DNA of 64,000 bases from an uncultured Pelagibacteraceae bacterium (GTDB taxonomy: Bacteria; Pseudomonadota; Alphaproteobacteria; Pelagibacterales; Pelagibacteraceae). This document shows positions 28,337 to 38,046 of the stretch, piece by piece. Numbering within the stretch: position 1 is the stretch's first letter; the number at the start of each line of letters is the position of its first letter. The DNA is taken from assembly GCA_902536385.1 (NCBI GenBank), contig CACAWY010000001.1:1-64000 (forward strand), written 5' to 3'. The position numbers were made by a program, and so were the translations under genes. The notes below the pieces were generated by a model. It saw only the letters and a list, made by a program, of their open reading frames with translations, ran no database searches and was not told the origin of the DNA.

Positions 28337-29137
28337 TTAGACAATCCATTCTATAAATTTATCTTTATTTTCGAGTATATAAGTAGGGAAAGTTTTATCT
28401 AAATCCACCTTTTTTAATGTTTTTCCTCTGCCAAATATATCCTCATTTTTTTTAATTTTTTCCTCTATTTCTTTTAAGTTTATCTCCTCATTATTATATT
28501 CACCATGCGAGAAAGAGTTAATCTTTTTTAGAATCTGATCCGGCGACTGAAGGAAAGAAAAATGCCACCCACCTTTAATAATTTGCAAATCTTTTTTATC
28601 GAGTCTCCAAAAGGGATAATTTTTAAATTTTAAGTTTCTTAAAGATTGCATTGATTTAATATATTTCTTCTTAGTGATCCTGGTCCCAATCCAATTACTT
28701 TCGTCAATATTTTGAAGGTTTAACTTGTACATAAACATTTTTTGAGAAAATGCTATGAATTTTTTACCTTCTTTAATTTCGCTTAGTTTATTCAAGTCCG
28801 GAATTTCATCAGAGTCAGATAGAATTATTATATCATTTTGATCTGCATTTTTTATTCCATTAATTAGCTCATTTCTTTGATGTTGTTCTATTGGAGACTC
28901 CCCACCTATATGTTTATCAAATTTTATTTCTTTATCATAATTTGCGACCACAAATATTATTTTATCTTTAAATTTAGAAAAATTGTTAATATTAAAATTA
29001 ATTTTTTTATCTTTCCCTTGATGTGTTTTATTTGACTCAGAGATAACAAAATAATCTACAAATTTATCGAGAATGTTCAAACGAAGATCAATTATATGAT
29101 CTTCATTGTAATATTGAAAACAGTCATATATTGCCAT
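28337..29137 (-). CDS. Glycosyltransferase family 17 protein
   Basis: Resembles GT17 (beta-1,4-GlcNAc transferase family, PF04724): MAIYDCFQYYNED at the start, ISESNKTHQGK, and a DSDE motif (108-111) for divalent metal/nucleotide-sugar binding after IILSD. The 266-residue cytosolic protein has no signal or membrane segment. Its start overlaps the FkbM gene stop by one base. Acceptor is unknown; a surface glycan role is inferred from the neighbouring FkbM and ABC-2 transporter genes. Confidence 0.82.
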   Translation of the reverse strand: MAIYDCFQYYNEDHIIDLRLNILDKFVDYFVISESNKTHQGKDKKINFNINNFSKFKDKIIFVVANYDKEIKFDKHIGGESPIEQHQRNELINGIKNADQNDIIILSDSDEIPDLNKLSEIKEGKKFIAFSQKMFMYKLNLQNIDESNWIGTRITKKKYIKSMQSLRNLKFKNYPFWRLDKKDLQIIKGGWHFSFLQSPDQILKKINSFSHGEYNNEEINLKEIEEKIKKNEDIFGRGKTLKKVDLDKTFPTYILENKDKFIEWIV

Positions 29138-30084
29138 TAGTTAAAATATAAATCCTCATATTTGTTGATATCTGTTGAATCTATTTTTAATTTTTTCAAA
29201 ATAAGTTTAAGTGTATTAATCTGACCAAAAATTAATAAAAGTGCTTTAAATTTCTCTAAATTATCTATTATTTTTTTTTTCCCAGTATCATTATAAAAAT
29301 TATTTATAAATAACATATCCATTTCAGCAGGAACTCTAGTCTTATGTTTTCCTATTTGTTTAAAGTCTATAAGTACATAGTTTAAATCATTTAAGCGATC
29401 TACTAATTTTGTCCATGCAGGAGTGTCTTTATACATTGAAAATATGTGGGCCTCAATTTTTATTAATAAAGGACGATATTCACCGATACCTTTTAATATT
29501 TCTAATTCTGCTCCCTGAGTATCAATCTTTAAATAATCTAAATTATTAATATTAAGACTTTTCAAAGAATTTTCTAAAGTATCACATTCAACCTCAACAG
29601 TTTCTGTAACCTTAAATTTTTCAATTTCTTTATCATTTATATCATGTAAATCTAGCTTTTCAGTATCTAGTTTGTACATTGAGGAACTACCAAGTCTGTT
29701 ACCCAATATATAAATTACTTTTTTTCCCTTTGAGCTCCATAAAGCTTTATCAATTATATTATTTTTTCTTTCTAACTTTTCTGCCTCAGACTTTATTGGC
29801 TCAACTAATATACAATTAAAAAATTTATTATATTTTACTGGAAAAAAGTTATCTGAATTAAAACCTCCTTGCGCACCAACGTCTAAAGAAATTAATTTTT
29901 TATCTTTAAGAATAGCGTTTATTAAATTTGAAAAGTTATGAGAATCGTTACTAAAATAGCTTTTTTCATTAAGAAAATTAATTACCCTTCTATTTAATTT
30001 AAGTTTGATTAAAATTTTAAAAAAAAACGGTAGCAATAACTTTATTATACTCCTAAATATTTTTGATATTCTTTTTTTTAACAT
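29137..30084 (-). CDS. FkbM-family methyltransferase
   Basis: S-adenosylmethionine-dependent methyltransferase of the FkbM family (PF05050), often acting on sugars of surface polysaccharides. The 315-residue product has a hydrophobic/basic N-terminus (about 10-30), then DVGAQGG (68-74) as the SAM-binding glycine loop, IDTQGAELEILKG and MDMLFI near the end. It lies between the oxygenase-like gene (12-base gap) and GT17 (one-base overlap). Confidence 0.86.
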   Translation of the reverse strand: MLKKRISKIFRSIIKLLLPFFFKILIKLKLNRRVINFLNEKSYFSNDSHNFSNLINAILKDKKLISLDVGAQGGFNSDNFFPVKYNKFFNCILVEPIKSEAEKLERKNNIIDKALWSSKGKKVIYILGNRLGSSSMYKLDTEKLDLHDINDKEIEKFKVTETVEVECDTLENSLKSLNINNLDYLKIDTQGAELEILKGIGEYRPLLIKIEAHIFSMYKDTPAWTKLVDRLNDLNYVLIDFKQIGKHKTRVPAEMDMLFINNFYNDTGKKKIIDNLEKFKALLLIFGQINTLKLILKKLKIDSTDINKYEDLYFN

Positions 30085-30096
30085 TCAATTGTTAAA

Positions 30097-30804
30097 TTAT
30101 TTTTTAGTGAAAGTAGCTATTCCTATTTTTTTACCTTCAATTATTGATGATGAACAATGTAAATGAGTTCTGTCAAAAATTAGCATTGACCCAATTTCCC
30201 ATTCATAAATCAATTCTACTTCTAATCCCTTTAAATTATTTATATTTTCATGTTGTAGATATTTTTTGTGTATTTTTTCGTCAAAAGGTTTATCCCCGTA
30301 TAATTTAAGATGGGCATTTGATCTTTTGTTTTGACCATATCCTAAATTTTTTTTGCCTAATTCCTCAGGATCCTGAGTAAAATTAGTTGATCCATCGTAA
30401 TATCTATTTTTAAAAATTATAGTACTTCCTACGGAAGATAAAGGTATTAGGGTCTGTTTATAAATTTGATTACTTAAATCAAATCCTGCATCTACATGTA
30501 ATCCTATGGGATTATAACTTTCCTGCATAAGGCCTAAAATGTCTTCTCCTTTTTCATCTTTAAGATTATCCATTTTAAAGCTGCCAATCTCTTTTTCCAA
30601 TCTCTCATAAAATATTTTTTCTAATTTTTCATTATATCCCTTAAGCCATCTTTTTTTAATGACATTTTGTTTTTTGTTATGAACTGTTACTGGTAATTCA
30701 TTATAAAGATTTAAAAATTCTTTAATTTCATATTCATTGAAGATATCTTTAATTATTTTAGGTGATGACTCGAGTTTTTTTATGTTTTCAATTTTTATAT
30801 TCAT
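30097..30804 (-). CDS. Putative 2-oxoglutarate/Fe(II) oxygenase-like protein
   Basis: I do not recognise a named family with certainty. The 235-residue protein has a possible iron-binding triad: His103 and Asp105 in GLHVDAGFD, and His214 or His216 in DRTHLHCSSS, followed by basic residues (Lys225/226) where 2-oxoglutarate could bind. Strand patterns such as TLIPLSSVGSTIIFKN fit a jelly-roll (cupin-like) fold. It lies three bases after the ABC permease and precedes the FkbM gene, so it may hydroxylate a surface-glycan or lipid component. Function is inference. Confidence 0.55.
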   Translation of the reverse strand: MNIKIENIKKLESSPKIIKDIFNEYEIKEFLNLYNELPVTVHNKKQNVIKKRWLKGYNEKLEKIFYERLEKEIGSFKMDNLKDEKGEDILGLMQESYNPIGLHVDAGFDLSNQIYKQTLIPLSSVGSTIIFKNRYYDGSTNFTQDPEELGKKNLGYGQNKRSNAHLKLYGDKPFDEKIHKKYLQHENINNLKGLEVELIYEWEIGSMLIFDRTHLHCSSSIIEGKKIGIATFTKK

Positions 30805-30807
30805 AAC

Positions 30808-31599
30808 TTATTCACCCATATTAATTAAAGTTCCCCTTTTTTTTGCACCAAAATATGAAATATAAAAAACTATAACACCTAATACAAAATATATTCCAGA
30901 TATAGAAATTGATTTTAAAATATTTGCATAATTTACCACGTTGTTCATCAAAATGCTTCTCATTTCCTCAAAAATATGAACCAAAGGTAATCCTTTAGCA
31001 ATAATTTGAAGTGTTTCTGGTAATATTTCAATTGGGTAATAAATGCATCCCAAGGGAGCTAAGAAAAACAAACTAGCCCAAGCAATGTTTTCGAAAGATG
31101 GACCATATCTCAGAAGTCCAGATGTTACTAATAGTCCTAAGGTTATACCAAATAAGTATAAGGCAAGTAATAAAAAAATTAAAGGTATGCCAAGACTAAG
31201 CACCGAAACCCCAAACAAGGGAATTGCAATTAAAACAGCTGGAACCAAACCAATTAAAGTTCTTAAAATAGCTGTTAAAGTTAGTGCAGCAATTATCTCT
31301 CGAATTCTAATTGGCGCAATGAATAAATTTGTAAAGTTTCGGCTCCAAATTTCCTCCAAAAACATCATATTAAAGCTAATACTGGCTCTAAATAAAAAGT
31401 CATATAAAATCGCTGCAGTTAGTATTACACCAACAGTGTTGCTATAATACTCAGAATTTAGCGTAAAAAATTTAGATATAAATCCCCATAAAAAAATTTG
31501 AACAGTAGGCCAATATATTAAATCTAAAACTCGAGGAAAAGAATTCATGATTAAATAAAGGTGCCTCAAACCTAAAGCATAAATTTTTCTAAAATTCAT
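30808..31599 (-). CDS. ABC-2 type transporter permease
   Basis: Inner-membrane exporter subunit of 263 residues with about six hydrophobic helices (for example TVGVILTAAILYDFLFRA, LIFLLLALYLFGITLGLLV, YFVLGVIVFYISYFGA). Its start overlaps the ATPase gene by 11 bases, so they form one transporter. ABC-2 systems export polysaccharides, lipids or drugs; substrate is not shown by sequence. Confidence 0.87.
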   Translation of the reverse strand: MNFRKIYALGLRHLYLIMNSFPRVLDLIYWPTVQIFLWGFISKFFTLNSEYYSNTVGVILTAAILYDFLFRASISFNMMFLEEIWSRNFTNLFIAPIRIREIIAALTLTAILRTLIGLVPAVLIAIPLFGVSVLSLGIPLIFLLLALYLFGITLGLLVTSGLLRYGPSFENIAWASLFFLAPLGCIYYPIEILPETLQIIAKGLPLVHIFEEMRSILMNNVVNYANILKSISISGIYFVLGVIVFYISYFGAKKRGTLINMGE

Positions 31600-32320
31600 C
31601 TTTGCTCCTTACTAATTTTAGAAAAGTTTCTTCTAAATTATTTCTACCATGTTTTTTAATTAAATCTTTACAAGTTCCTTTATCTATTATTTTACCACTA
31701 CGCATCATTATTACACTGTCACAGAGTCTTTCAACTTCACTCATATTGTGAGATGCGAGTAATATCGTTACTTTATTTTTAGATTTATATTCTTGAATAT
31801 AACTTCTAACAAAATCTCCAATGTCAGGATCTAAACTTGCGGTTGGCTCATCTAAAAGCAATATCTCTGGCTGGTTGATTAGTGATTTAGCCAATGAAAC
31901 TCTATTTTTCTGTCCAGAAGAAAGTTCTCCAGTTTTTCTATAAAAGAAATTTTTTATATCCAAATCACTTGAAATATCATTTATTCTTTGATTGAGATTA
32001 TTCAAACCATATAATCTGCCATAAATTTCTAAATTTTGTATTACAGTCAATTTCTTGGGTAATTCAACATATGGAGAAGCAAAATTAAATCTATTTAATA
32101 TTTGATCTCTAGGAAATGAATTTATATTTTTGTTATCTAAAAAAATTTCACCACTTGATGGAGTAACAAGGCCTAAAATCATACCTATCGTTGTTGTTTT
32201 TCCACATCCATTTGGCCCTAAAAGACCTACTGTTTTATTTTTTTCGATCTGAAAATCAATTTTATTAACAGCTAAATATTTGTTGTAAGCTTTAGTTAGT
32301 TGTTTTATTTCGATAAACAT
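31589..32320 (-). CDS. ABC transporter ATP-binding protein
   Basis: ATPase of the ABC-2 exporter, 243 residues. Walker A GPNGCGKTT (35-43), signature LSSGQKNR, Walker B LLLDEPTASLDP and the switch His in ASHNMSE are all present. It shares one base with the tsaC stop upstream and overlaps the permease gene, so all three are probably on one transcript. Confidence 0.95.
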   Translation of the reverse strand: MFIEIKQLTKAYNKYLAVNKIDFQIEKNKTVGLLGPNGCGKTTTIGMILGLVTPSSGEIFLDNKNINSFPRDQILNRFNFASPYVELPKKLTVIQNLEIYGRLYGLNNLNQRINDISSDLDIKNFFYRKTGELSSGQKNRVSLAKSLINQPEILLLDEPTASLDPDIGDFVRSYIQEYKSKNKVTILLASHNMSEVERLCDSVIMMRSGKIIDKGTCKDLIKKHGRNNLEETFLKLVRSKDEF

Positions 32321-33267
32321 TATTTTGATGCCCTGATTAATCGATCATTGATAGCAATTCCTGGGCCTGTATTAGGAATCTTTGAAACAAAAATTTTCTT
32401 AAACCCTTTCTTTTTTATTTTTCTCATAATTTTATATAAATTAGCAGCAGCTTCTTTCAAGTCTGCATTTTTGCTTAAATTAAAGTAATTTTTTTTTACT
32501 TTATACCCTTTACCAAAGACTATGTAAGCATAATTTAAATTTTTTGGTTTTAAACCAATTATCACTGGAATACCTGGAGAGTAATGTTTTTTTAACATAC
32601 CTGGAGACCTAATATCAGATTTTTTTTTTGATAATTTGATTTTTAAAAATTTTTTTATTTGTGCTGAACTAATCACGCCAGGTCGTAATATTTTTGGTTT
32701 ACTAGTTAAATCAATCACAGTTGACTCTATTCCAATTTTTGATTTACCTCCATCTATGATAATAGAAAGTTTTTTTTTAAAATCCTCAAATACATCTCTT
32801 GCATAAACTGGACTTAAATTTGATGAAAGATTTGCGCTAGGCATAGCTAATGGAAATTGTAAATATCTTAAAATTGATCTAGCTATTTTGTGTTTTGGAA
32901 ATCTTACTGCAAGCGTCCCTAGATTTGCAGACGCTATTGAAACAACTTTAGTGTCTATTCTTCTTTTTAGAATAAAAGTGATCGGCCCTGGACAAAATTT
33001 TTTATAAAGTTTAAAGAAATATTCATTTAAAATTACATCTTTCTTAAGGTCTTTGAGCCTATAGTAATGAATAATTAAAGGATTCTTTTTTGGTCTTTTT
33101 TTTAATTTAAAGATTTTACCAACTGCCTTTTTTGAATATGCACTGGCAGCTAAACCATAAACCGTTTCGGTTGGCAAAGACACAATATTTCCAGCTTTAA
33201 GTGAATTAACAGTTTTTTTAAGGATCTTTTTGTTAAAAGAATAAATATTTGAATAGATGTTTTTCAT
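32320..33267 (-). CDS. tsaC: L-threonylcarbamoyladenylate synthase, Sua5 type
   Basis: Makes threonylcarbamoyl-AMP from threonine, bicarbonate and ATP for the t6A37 modification of ANN-reading tRNAs. The 315 residues contain the YrdC domain (SLPTETVYGLAASAYS, KLKKRPKKNPL, MPSANLSSNLSP, STVIDLTSKPKILRPG) and a C-terminal Sua5 domain from about 205, separating it from the shorter E. coli TsaC. It heads the minus-strand run that includes the ABC exporter. Confidence 0.94.
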   Translation of the reverse strand: MKNIYSNIYSFNKKILKKTVNSLKAGNIVSLPTETVYGLAASAYSKKAVGKIFKLKKRPKKNPLIIHYYRLKDLKKDVILNEYFFKLYKKFCPGPITFILKRRIDTKVVSIASANLGTLAVRFPKHKIARSILRYLQFPLAMPSANLSSNLSPVYARDVFEDFKKKLSIIIDGGKSKIGIESTVIDLTSKPKILRPGVISSAQIKKFLKIKLSKKKSDIRSPGMLKKHYSPGIPVIIGLKPKNLNYAYIVFGKGYKVKKNYFNLSKNADLKEAAANLYKIMRKIKKKGFKKIFVSKIPNTGPGIAINDRLIRASK

Positions 33268-33288
33268 AATGTAATTATTATTTAGTTT

Positions 33289-33513
33289 ATGAAAATCGAA
33301 AATATTCCAGCTGATATAAAAAGTAAATCACTAAAAGAGGCTAAAGATGAAATAAATGAAATTCTTACTAAACTGGAGAGTAAAAATGTAGATCTAAGTA
33401 GTGCTGAAAACTCTTTCAAAAGACTTTTAAATCTAAATAAGCATATAGAGAGTCTTTTAAAAAAAAAGTCTAGATCAATAACTAATGAAAAAGTTAAAAA
33501 ACTTAATGATTAA
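33289..33513 (+). CDS. xseB: Exodeoxyribonuclease VII small subunit
   Basis: Small helical subunit of ExoVII, which degrades single-stranded DNA. The 74-residue product has the family pattern: a helical hairpin with LTKLESKNVDLSSAENSFKR and a Lys-rich end. It precedes ispA and dxs, the widespread xseB-ispA-dxs order, which strongly supports the call. The large subunit xseA is not in the window. Confidence 0.88.
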   Translation: MKIENIPADIKSKSLKEAKDEINEILTKLESKNVDLSSAENSFKRLLNLNKHIESLLKKKSRSITNEKVKKLND

Positions 33514-34381
33514 AGAAAAGCTCACTAGGAATGCAAAAATAATTGATAAATTTTTGATCAATTTTCTAAAAAAACAGAAAAATTCCCTTTTGGTTGCACC
33601 TATGAAATATGGAGTTATTTCTGGAGGAAAAAAAATAAGATCCACAATTATATTTGATACCGGAAAATTGCTTAATGTAGATAAAAAAAAACTTATAAAC
33701 ATTTGTGCCGCTGTCGAATGTATCCACTCATATTCTCTAATACATGATGATCTACCTTGTATGGATAATGATTCTTATAGGAGAGGTAAACTTTCCACTC
33801 ATAAAAAATACGGTGAAGCCACTGCAGTACTTGCAGGAAATTCTTTACTTACCTTAGCGTTTGAAATTATTTCAAATCAAAAAAATTTTATTTCTATTAA
33901 ACATAGAGATGAAATTATAAATCTTTTGGCAAATTGTTCAGGTCATACTGGCATAGCTGGCGGTCAAGAATTAGACCTTAAATTTGAGAATAAAAGAAAA
34001 AAAATGACTCAAATTATTGATATGCAAAAAAAAAAAACCGGTAAACTATTTAATTTTTGTTTACAGTCAGTGGCTTTAATCTCAAACAAAAATAAAAAAG
34101 ATAAATTATATTTTGGAAAACTAGGTGAGGAAATAGGTTTGTTATTTCAATTATCAGATGATTTTTTAGATCTAAAAGGTTCCAAGAAATTAGTTGGTAA
34201 ACCAATAAAAAAAGATAGAAAAAAAGGCAAATCAACTTTAATTTACCTTTTGGGCTACAAAAATGCATACAAGTACGCAGATAATTTGAAAAAAAAAATA
34301 TTGCTTAAGTTAAAAAAACATGGAAAAAATGCAAAAGACTTAATAGATACTATTGAATTTATACAAGGAAGAGACTTTTAA
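33485..34381 (+). CDS. ispA: Farnesyl diphosphate synthase (IspA-type)
   Basis: Condenses isopentenyl and dimethylallyl diphosphates to farnesyl diphosphate. The two aspartate-rich motifs are present: [10 protein letters not shown] (87-96) and QLSDDFLD near 225, with GGKKIRS earlier. The listed start overlaps xseB by 29 bases; an ATG at 33506 would reduce this to an 8-base overlap and lose only seven residues. Neither has a clear ribosome-binding site, so the start stays open. The stop overlaps the dxs ATG. Confidence 0.93.
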   Translation: MKKLKNLMIKEKLTRNAKIIDKFLINFLKKQKNSLLVAPMKYGVISGGKKIRSTIIFDTGKLLNVDKKKLINICAAVECIHSYSLIHDDLPCMDNDSYRRGKLSTHKKYGEATAVLAGNSLLTLAFEIISNQKNFISIKHRDEIINLLANCSGHTGIAGGQELDLKFENKRKKMTQIIDMQKKKTGKLFNFCLQSVALISNKNKKDKLYFGKLGEEIGLLFQLSDDFLDLKGSKKLVGKPIKKDRKKGKSTLIYLLGYKNAYKYADNLKKKILLKLKKHGKNAKDLIDTIEFIQGRDF

Positions 34382-36300
34382 TGGGTAGACTGATAAAACA
34401 AATTAATTTTCCGTCTGATTTACGAAAATTTCCAAAAGAAGATTTAAATCAAATTTCTAATGAATTGAGAGATGAATTAATTGATGTGGTATCAGAAACT
34501 GGAGGTCATTTAGGTGCTGGTTTAGGAGTAGTAGAGTTAACAGTTGCGCTACATTATGTTTTCGATACTCCAAAAGATAAATTAGTCTGGGACGTTAGTC
34601 ATCAATGTTACCCTCATAAAATAATTACTGGCAGGAGAGATCGAATAAAAACTTTGAGAAAAGGTGGTGGTTTATCAGGATTTACAAAAAGAACCGAAAG
34701 TGAATACGATCCTTTTGGAGCAGCACATAGTTCAACCTCAATTTCATCAACATTAGGTATGGCTGTAGCCAAAAAATTATCTAATAATTCTAATAATGTA
34801 ATTGCAGTGATTGGAGATGGAGCAATGAGTGCTGGTATGGCTTATGAGGCAATGAACAATGCCGGTGCACTAAAATCAAATCTGATTGTTGTTTTAAATG
34901 ATAATGATATGTCCATTGCAAGACCTGTAGGAGCGATGAGCAAATACTTAGCTAATCTTCTTTCTGGAAAACTCTATTTTAGTTTAAGAGAGACTCTAAA
35001 AATGATCATTTCCTCATTTTCGAAAAGATTTAGTCAAAAAGCAGGAAAAGCAGAGGATTTATTAAGGAATATTGTAACAGGTGGAACTCTATTTAGTGAA
35101 CTTGGTTTTTATTATGTTGGGCCCATAGATGGGCATGATGTAGAGAATTTAGTTCGTATTTTTGAAAATGTGAAGAATTCTAATCATCAAGGACCAGTTT
35201 TAATACATGTTAGAACTCAGAAAGGCAAAGGTTATAAGCCAGCCGAAAACTCAGGAGATAAGTATCATGGTGTTTCAAAATTTAATATATCTACGGGAGA
35301 ACAATCAAAATCAAAATCTAATTCCCCCTCATATACAAAAGTTTTTGCAGAAACCTTAATTAAACACGCAGAACAAGATACAAAAATTATTGGTATTACT
35401 GGCGCAATGCCATCTGGAACAGGATTAAATTTATTTGAAAAAAAATTTCCCGAAAGAACTTTTGATGTCGGTATCGCTGAACAGCATGCAGTTACTTTTG
35501 CAGCTGGATTAGCTACAGAAGGTTACAAGCCATACGCAGCTATTTATTCAACTTTCTTACAAAGGGCTTATGATCAGATAGTACATGATGTGGCTCTTCA
35601 ATCCCTACCTGTTAGGTTTGCTATAGATCGGGCAGGACTAGTCGGAGCAGATGGACCAACACACGCTGGGTCTTTTGATATTACATATTTGTCTACTTTA
35701 CCTAACTTTGTTGTGATGGCTGCAAGTGATGAGTCCGAACTTGTAAAAATGATTAATACTTCAGTAGAAATTAATGATAGACCGTCAGCATTTAGATACC
35801 CAAGAGGCAATGGCTTGGGTGTTGAATTACCTTCAATCAAAGAGATTTTAGAAATTGGTAAGGCAAGAATAATTAAAGAGGGGAAGAAAGTAGCTTTGTT
35901 AAATTTTGGTACAAGATTAGAAGAATGTAAAAAAGCTTCAGAAAAATTGTCAGCAAAAGGTATTAAGTGCACAATTATTGATGCGAGATTTGCAAAACCC
36001 TTAGATGAAAAATTAATAATGGAAGTTGCAACTAATCATGAAGTTTTGATTACAATCGAAGAAGGCTCAATTGGAGGATTTGGTTCACATGTTATGCAAT
36101 TATTATCTGATAGAGGAGTATTTGACACTGGTTTAAAATTTAGGTCAATGATTTTACCAGATATTTTTATTGATCAAGATACTCCTGAAAAAATGTATGA
36201 AATAGCAGGTTTAGACAACTTGTCTATCGCAAGTAAAGTGGAAGAAACTTTAAATTCAAAAATTATTTTAGCTAAAAATAAAAACAAAATATCTAGTTAG
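34381..36300 (+). CDS. dxs: 1-Deoxy-D-xylulose-5-phosphate synthase
   Basis: First enzyme of the non-mevalonate isoprenoid pathway; its product also feeds thiamine thiazole and pyridoxal synthesis in other bacteria. The 639 residues have the ThDP motif GDGAMSAG (145-152), [10 protein letters not shown], and [17 protein letters not shown]. It is coupled to ispA. Its stop overlaps the stop of the convergent aroC. Confidence 0.98.
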   Translation: MGRLIKQINFPSDLRKFPKEDLNQISNELRDELIDVVSETGGHLGAGLGVVELTVALHYVFDTPKDKLVWDVSHQCYPHKIITGRRDRIKTLRKGGGLSGFTKRTESEYDPFGAAHSSTSISSTLGMAVAKKLSNNSNNVIAVIGDGAMSAGMAYEAMNNAGALKSNLIVVLNDNDMSIARPVGAMSKYLANLLSGKLYFSLRETLKMIISSFSKRFSQKAGKAEDLLRNIVTGGTLFSELGFYYVGPIDGHDVENLVRIFENVKNSNHQGPVLIHVRTQKGKGYKPAENSGDKYHGVSKFNISTGEQSKSKSNSPSYTKVFAETLIKHAEQDTKIIGITGAMPSGTGLNLFEKKFPERTFDVGIAEQHAVTFAAGLATEGYKPYAAIYSTFLQRAYDQIVHDVALQSLPVRFAIDRAGLVGADGPTHAGSFDITYLSTLPNFVVMAASDESELVKMINTSVEINDRPSAFRYPRGNGLGVELPSIKEILEIGKARIIKEGKKVALLNFGTRLEECKKASEKLSAKGIKCTIIDARFAKPLDEKLIMEVATNHEVLITIEEGSIGGFGSHVMQLLSDRGVFDTGLKFRSMILPDIFIDQDTPEKMYEIAGLDNLSIASKVEETLNSKIILAKNKNKISS

Positions 36301-37379
36301 CTACATTGAGCTCTGTGTAATAGAAAATGATCTAATAATACACAGTTAATCATTGCTTCACCTATAGGAACCGCTCTTATACCAACACAAGGGTCATGCC
36401 TACCTTTAACAGAAATTTTTGTATTTTTACCTTTTTTGTCTATTGTGTTTCGACTTGTTAGGATAGACGATGTTGGTTTTACTGCAAATGAGGCTAAAAT
36501 ATTTTGTCCAGAAGAAATTCCACCTAAAATTCCGCCTGCTTGATTAGATTTAAATTTTATTTTACCTGTGCCTTTACTCATTTCGTCAGAGTTCTCTTCA
36601 CCACTTAAAAAAGCCGCATTCATACCCGCTCCAATATTTACTCCTTTCACAGCATTAATACTCATAAGTGCTGCTGCTATATCGGTATCTAATTTAGAAT
36701 AAATAGGAGCTCCAAGTCCAACTGGAACTCCAGTTGCTCTTAGTTCTATTATTGCTCCACATGATGAACCAGCCTTTCTAACTGCAAGAAGATATTTCTC
36801 CCAAAGTTTCACAGAATTTTTGTCGGGACAAAAGAAAGGATTCCTTCTTATCTCGCTATCTTTCCAATTTGATTTGTCACAGGACATCAATCCTAACTGG
36901 GTTACTGCACCAACTACATTAAATTTTGATCCAATGATTCTTTTCAAAACAGTCTTTGCAACTGCTCCAGCAGCAACTCTACAGGCAGTTTCTCTTGCAG
37001 ATTGTCTCCCACCTCCTCTGTAATCTCTAATTCCATATTTTTTGAAATAAGTATAATCAGCATGGCCAGGTCTAAATTTGTTTTTTATAGTTTCGTAATC
37101 TCTAGATCTTTTATCTTCGTTATGAATAATAATTGATATCGGCGTTCCTGTTGTTTTCCCCTCAAATAGTCCTGATAAAATAATAGCTTTGTCAGACTCT
37201 TTTCTTTGGGTGGTAAATTTCGATTGTCCAGGCCTTCTCCTGTCCATATCTCTTTGGATATCTTTCTCGGATAAAGGTATATTTGGGGGACAACCGTCAA
37301 TTACGCATCCAATTGCAGGCCCATGAGATTCGCCCCATGTCGTGAACCTAAAAATTTTTCCAAAAGTATTAAAAGACAT
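36297..37379 (-). CDS. aroC: Chorismate synthase
   Basis: Last step of the shikimate pathway, forming chorismate with reduced FMN as cofactor. The 360-residue protein has the signatures [37 protein letters not shown] and [11 protein letters not shown]. It is divergent from pdxH with a 34-base gap, so both promoters must overlap in that small space. Confidence 0.98.
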   Translation of the reverse strand: MSFNTFGKIFRFTTWGESHGPAIGCVIDGCPPNIPLSEKDIQRDMDRRRPGQSKFTTQRKESDKAIILSGLFEGKTTGTPISIIIHNEDKRSRDYETIKNKFRPGHADYTYFKKYGIRDYRGGGRQSARETACRVAAGAVAKTVLKRIIGSKFNVVGAVTQLGLMSCDKSNWKDSEIRRNPFFCPDKNSVKLWEKYLLAVRKAGSSCGAIIELRATGVPVGLGAPIYSKLDTDIAAALMSINAVKGVNIGAGMNAAFLSGEENSDEMSKGTGKIKFKSNQAGGILGGISSGQNILASFAVKPTSSILTSRNTIDKKGKNTKISVKGRHDPCVGIRAVPIGEAMINCVLLDHFLLHRAQCS

Positions 37380-37413
37380 AGATATTTAATGTATAAATTA
37401 TTTTAAAGAAATT

Positions 37414-38046
37414 ATGAATCAAAAAAATGGCAAAAATTCACTTGGCATCGACATTTGCTTTGAAGATTTAGATAATCCTATAGAATTGTTCAAAAAATGG
37501 TTTTCAAAGGCAGAGAAAAGCGAAATTAATGACCCAAATGCAGTGGCTATAGCAACTTCAAATAAAAATAATCAGCCTAATGTTAGGATGGTTCTCCTTA
37601 AAGGTTTGAGTGATAAAGGTTTTGTTTTTTATACCAATTTTACAAGTAAAAAAGGAAAGGAGCTTAAAGAGAACCAAAAAGCTTCAATGTGTTTTCATTG
37701 GAAAAGTTTAAGGCGTCAAGTAAGAGTAATAGGTGAAGTTGAGGAGGTGACAGCTAAAGAGGCTGATGATTATTTTAAAAGTAGACCTTACAAAAATCGA
37801 ATTGGAGCTTGGGCTTCTACACAATCAAAAATTTTAGATCAAAGAGAAACATTTTTAAAAAAAATTGAAGAATTTGAAAAAAAATTTCCTGATCAAAAAA
37901 ATGTTCCTAGACCACCTCATTGGTCAGGTTGGAGACTACTACCCGAAGAGATAGAATTTTGGTTAGATGGTGATGGTAGAATTCACGAAAGATTAAATTA
38001 TAAAAAAAAAAATGGCAAATGGGAAAAAGAACTTCTTTACCCTTAA
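37414..38046 (+). CDS. pdxH: Pyridoxine/pyridoxamine 5'-phosphate oxidase
   Basis: FMN-dependent oxidase forming pyridoxal phosphate. The 210 residues include NQPNVRMVLLKG, FYTNFTSKKGKEL, the CFHWKSLRRQVRV block (FMN and phosphate contacts) and the C-terminal signature PPHWSGWRLLPEEIEFW. Converges on ispB with overlapping stops. Confidence 0.97.
   Translation: MNQKNGKNSLGIDICFEDLDNPIELFKKWFSKAEKSEINDPNAVAIATSNKNNQPNVRMVLLKGLSDKGFVFYTNFTSKKGKELKENQKASMCFHWKSLRRQVRVIGEVEEVTAKEADDYFKSRPYKNRIGAWASTQSKILDQRETFLKKIEEFEKKFPDQKNVPRPPHWSGWRLLPEEIEFWLDGDGRIHERLNYKKKNGKWEKELLYP

Noticed and set aside
28235-28340. Mobile element or att repeat at tRNA-Arg
   Set aside because: No integrase and no second copy of the tRNA 3' end noticed in the window.
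31043-31447. 134-codon open frame antisense to the ABC permease
   Set aside because: Antisense of hydrophobic codons gives a Lys-rich frame; no motif, no upstream signals.
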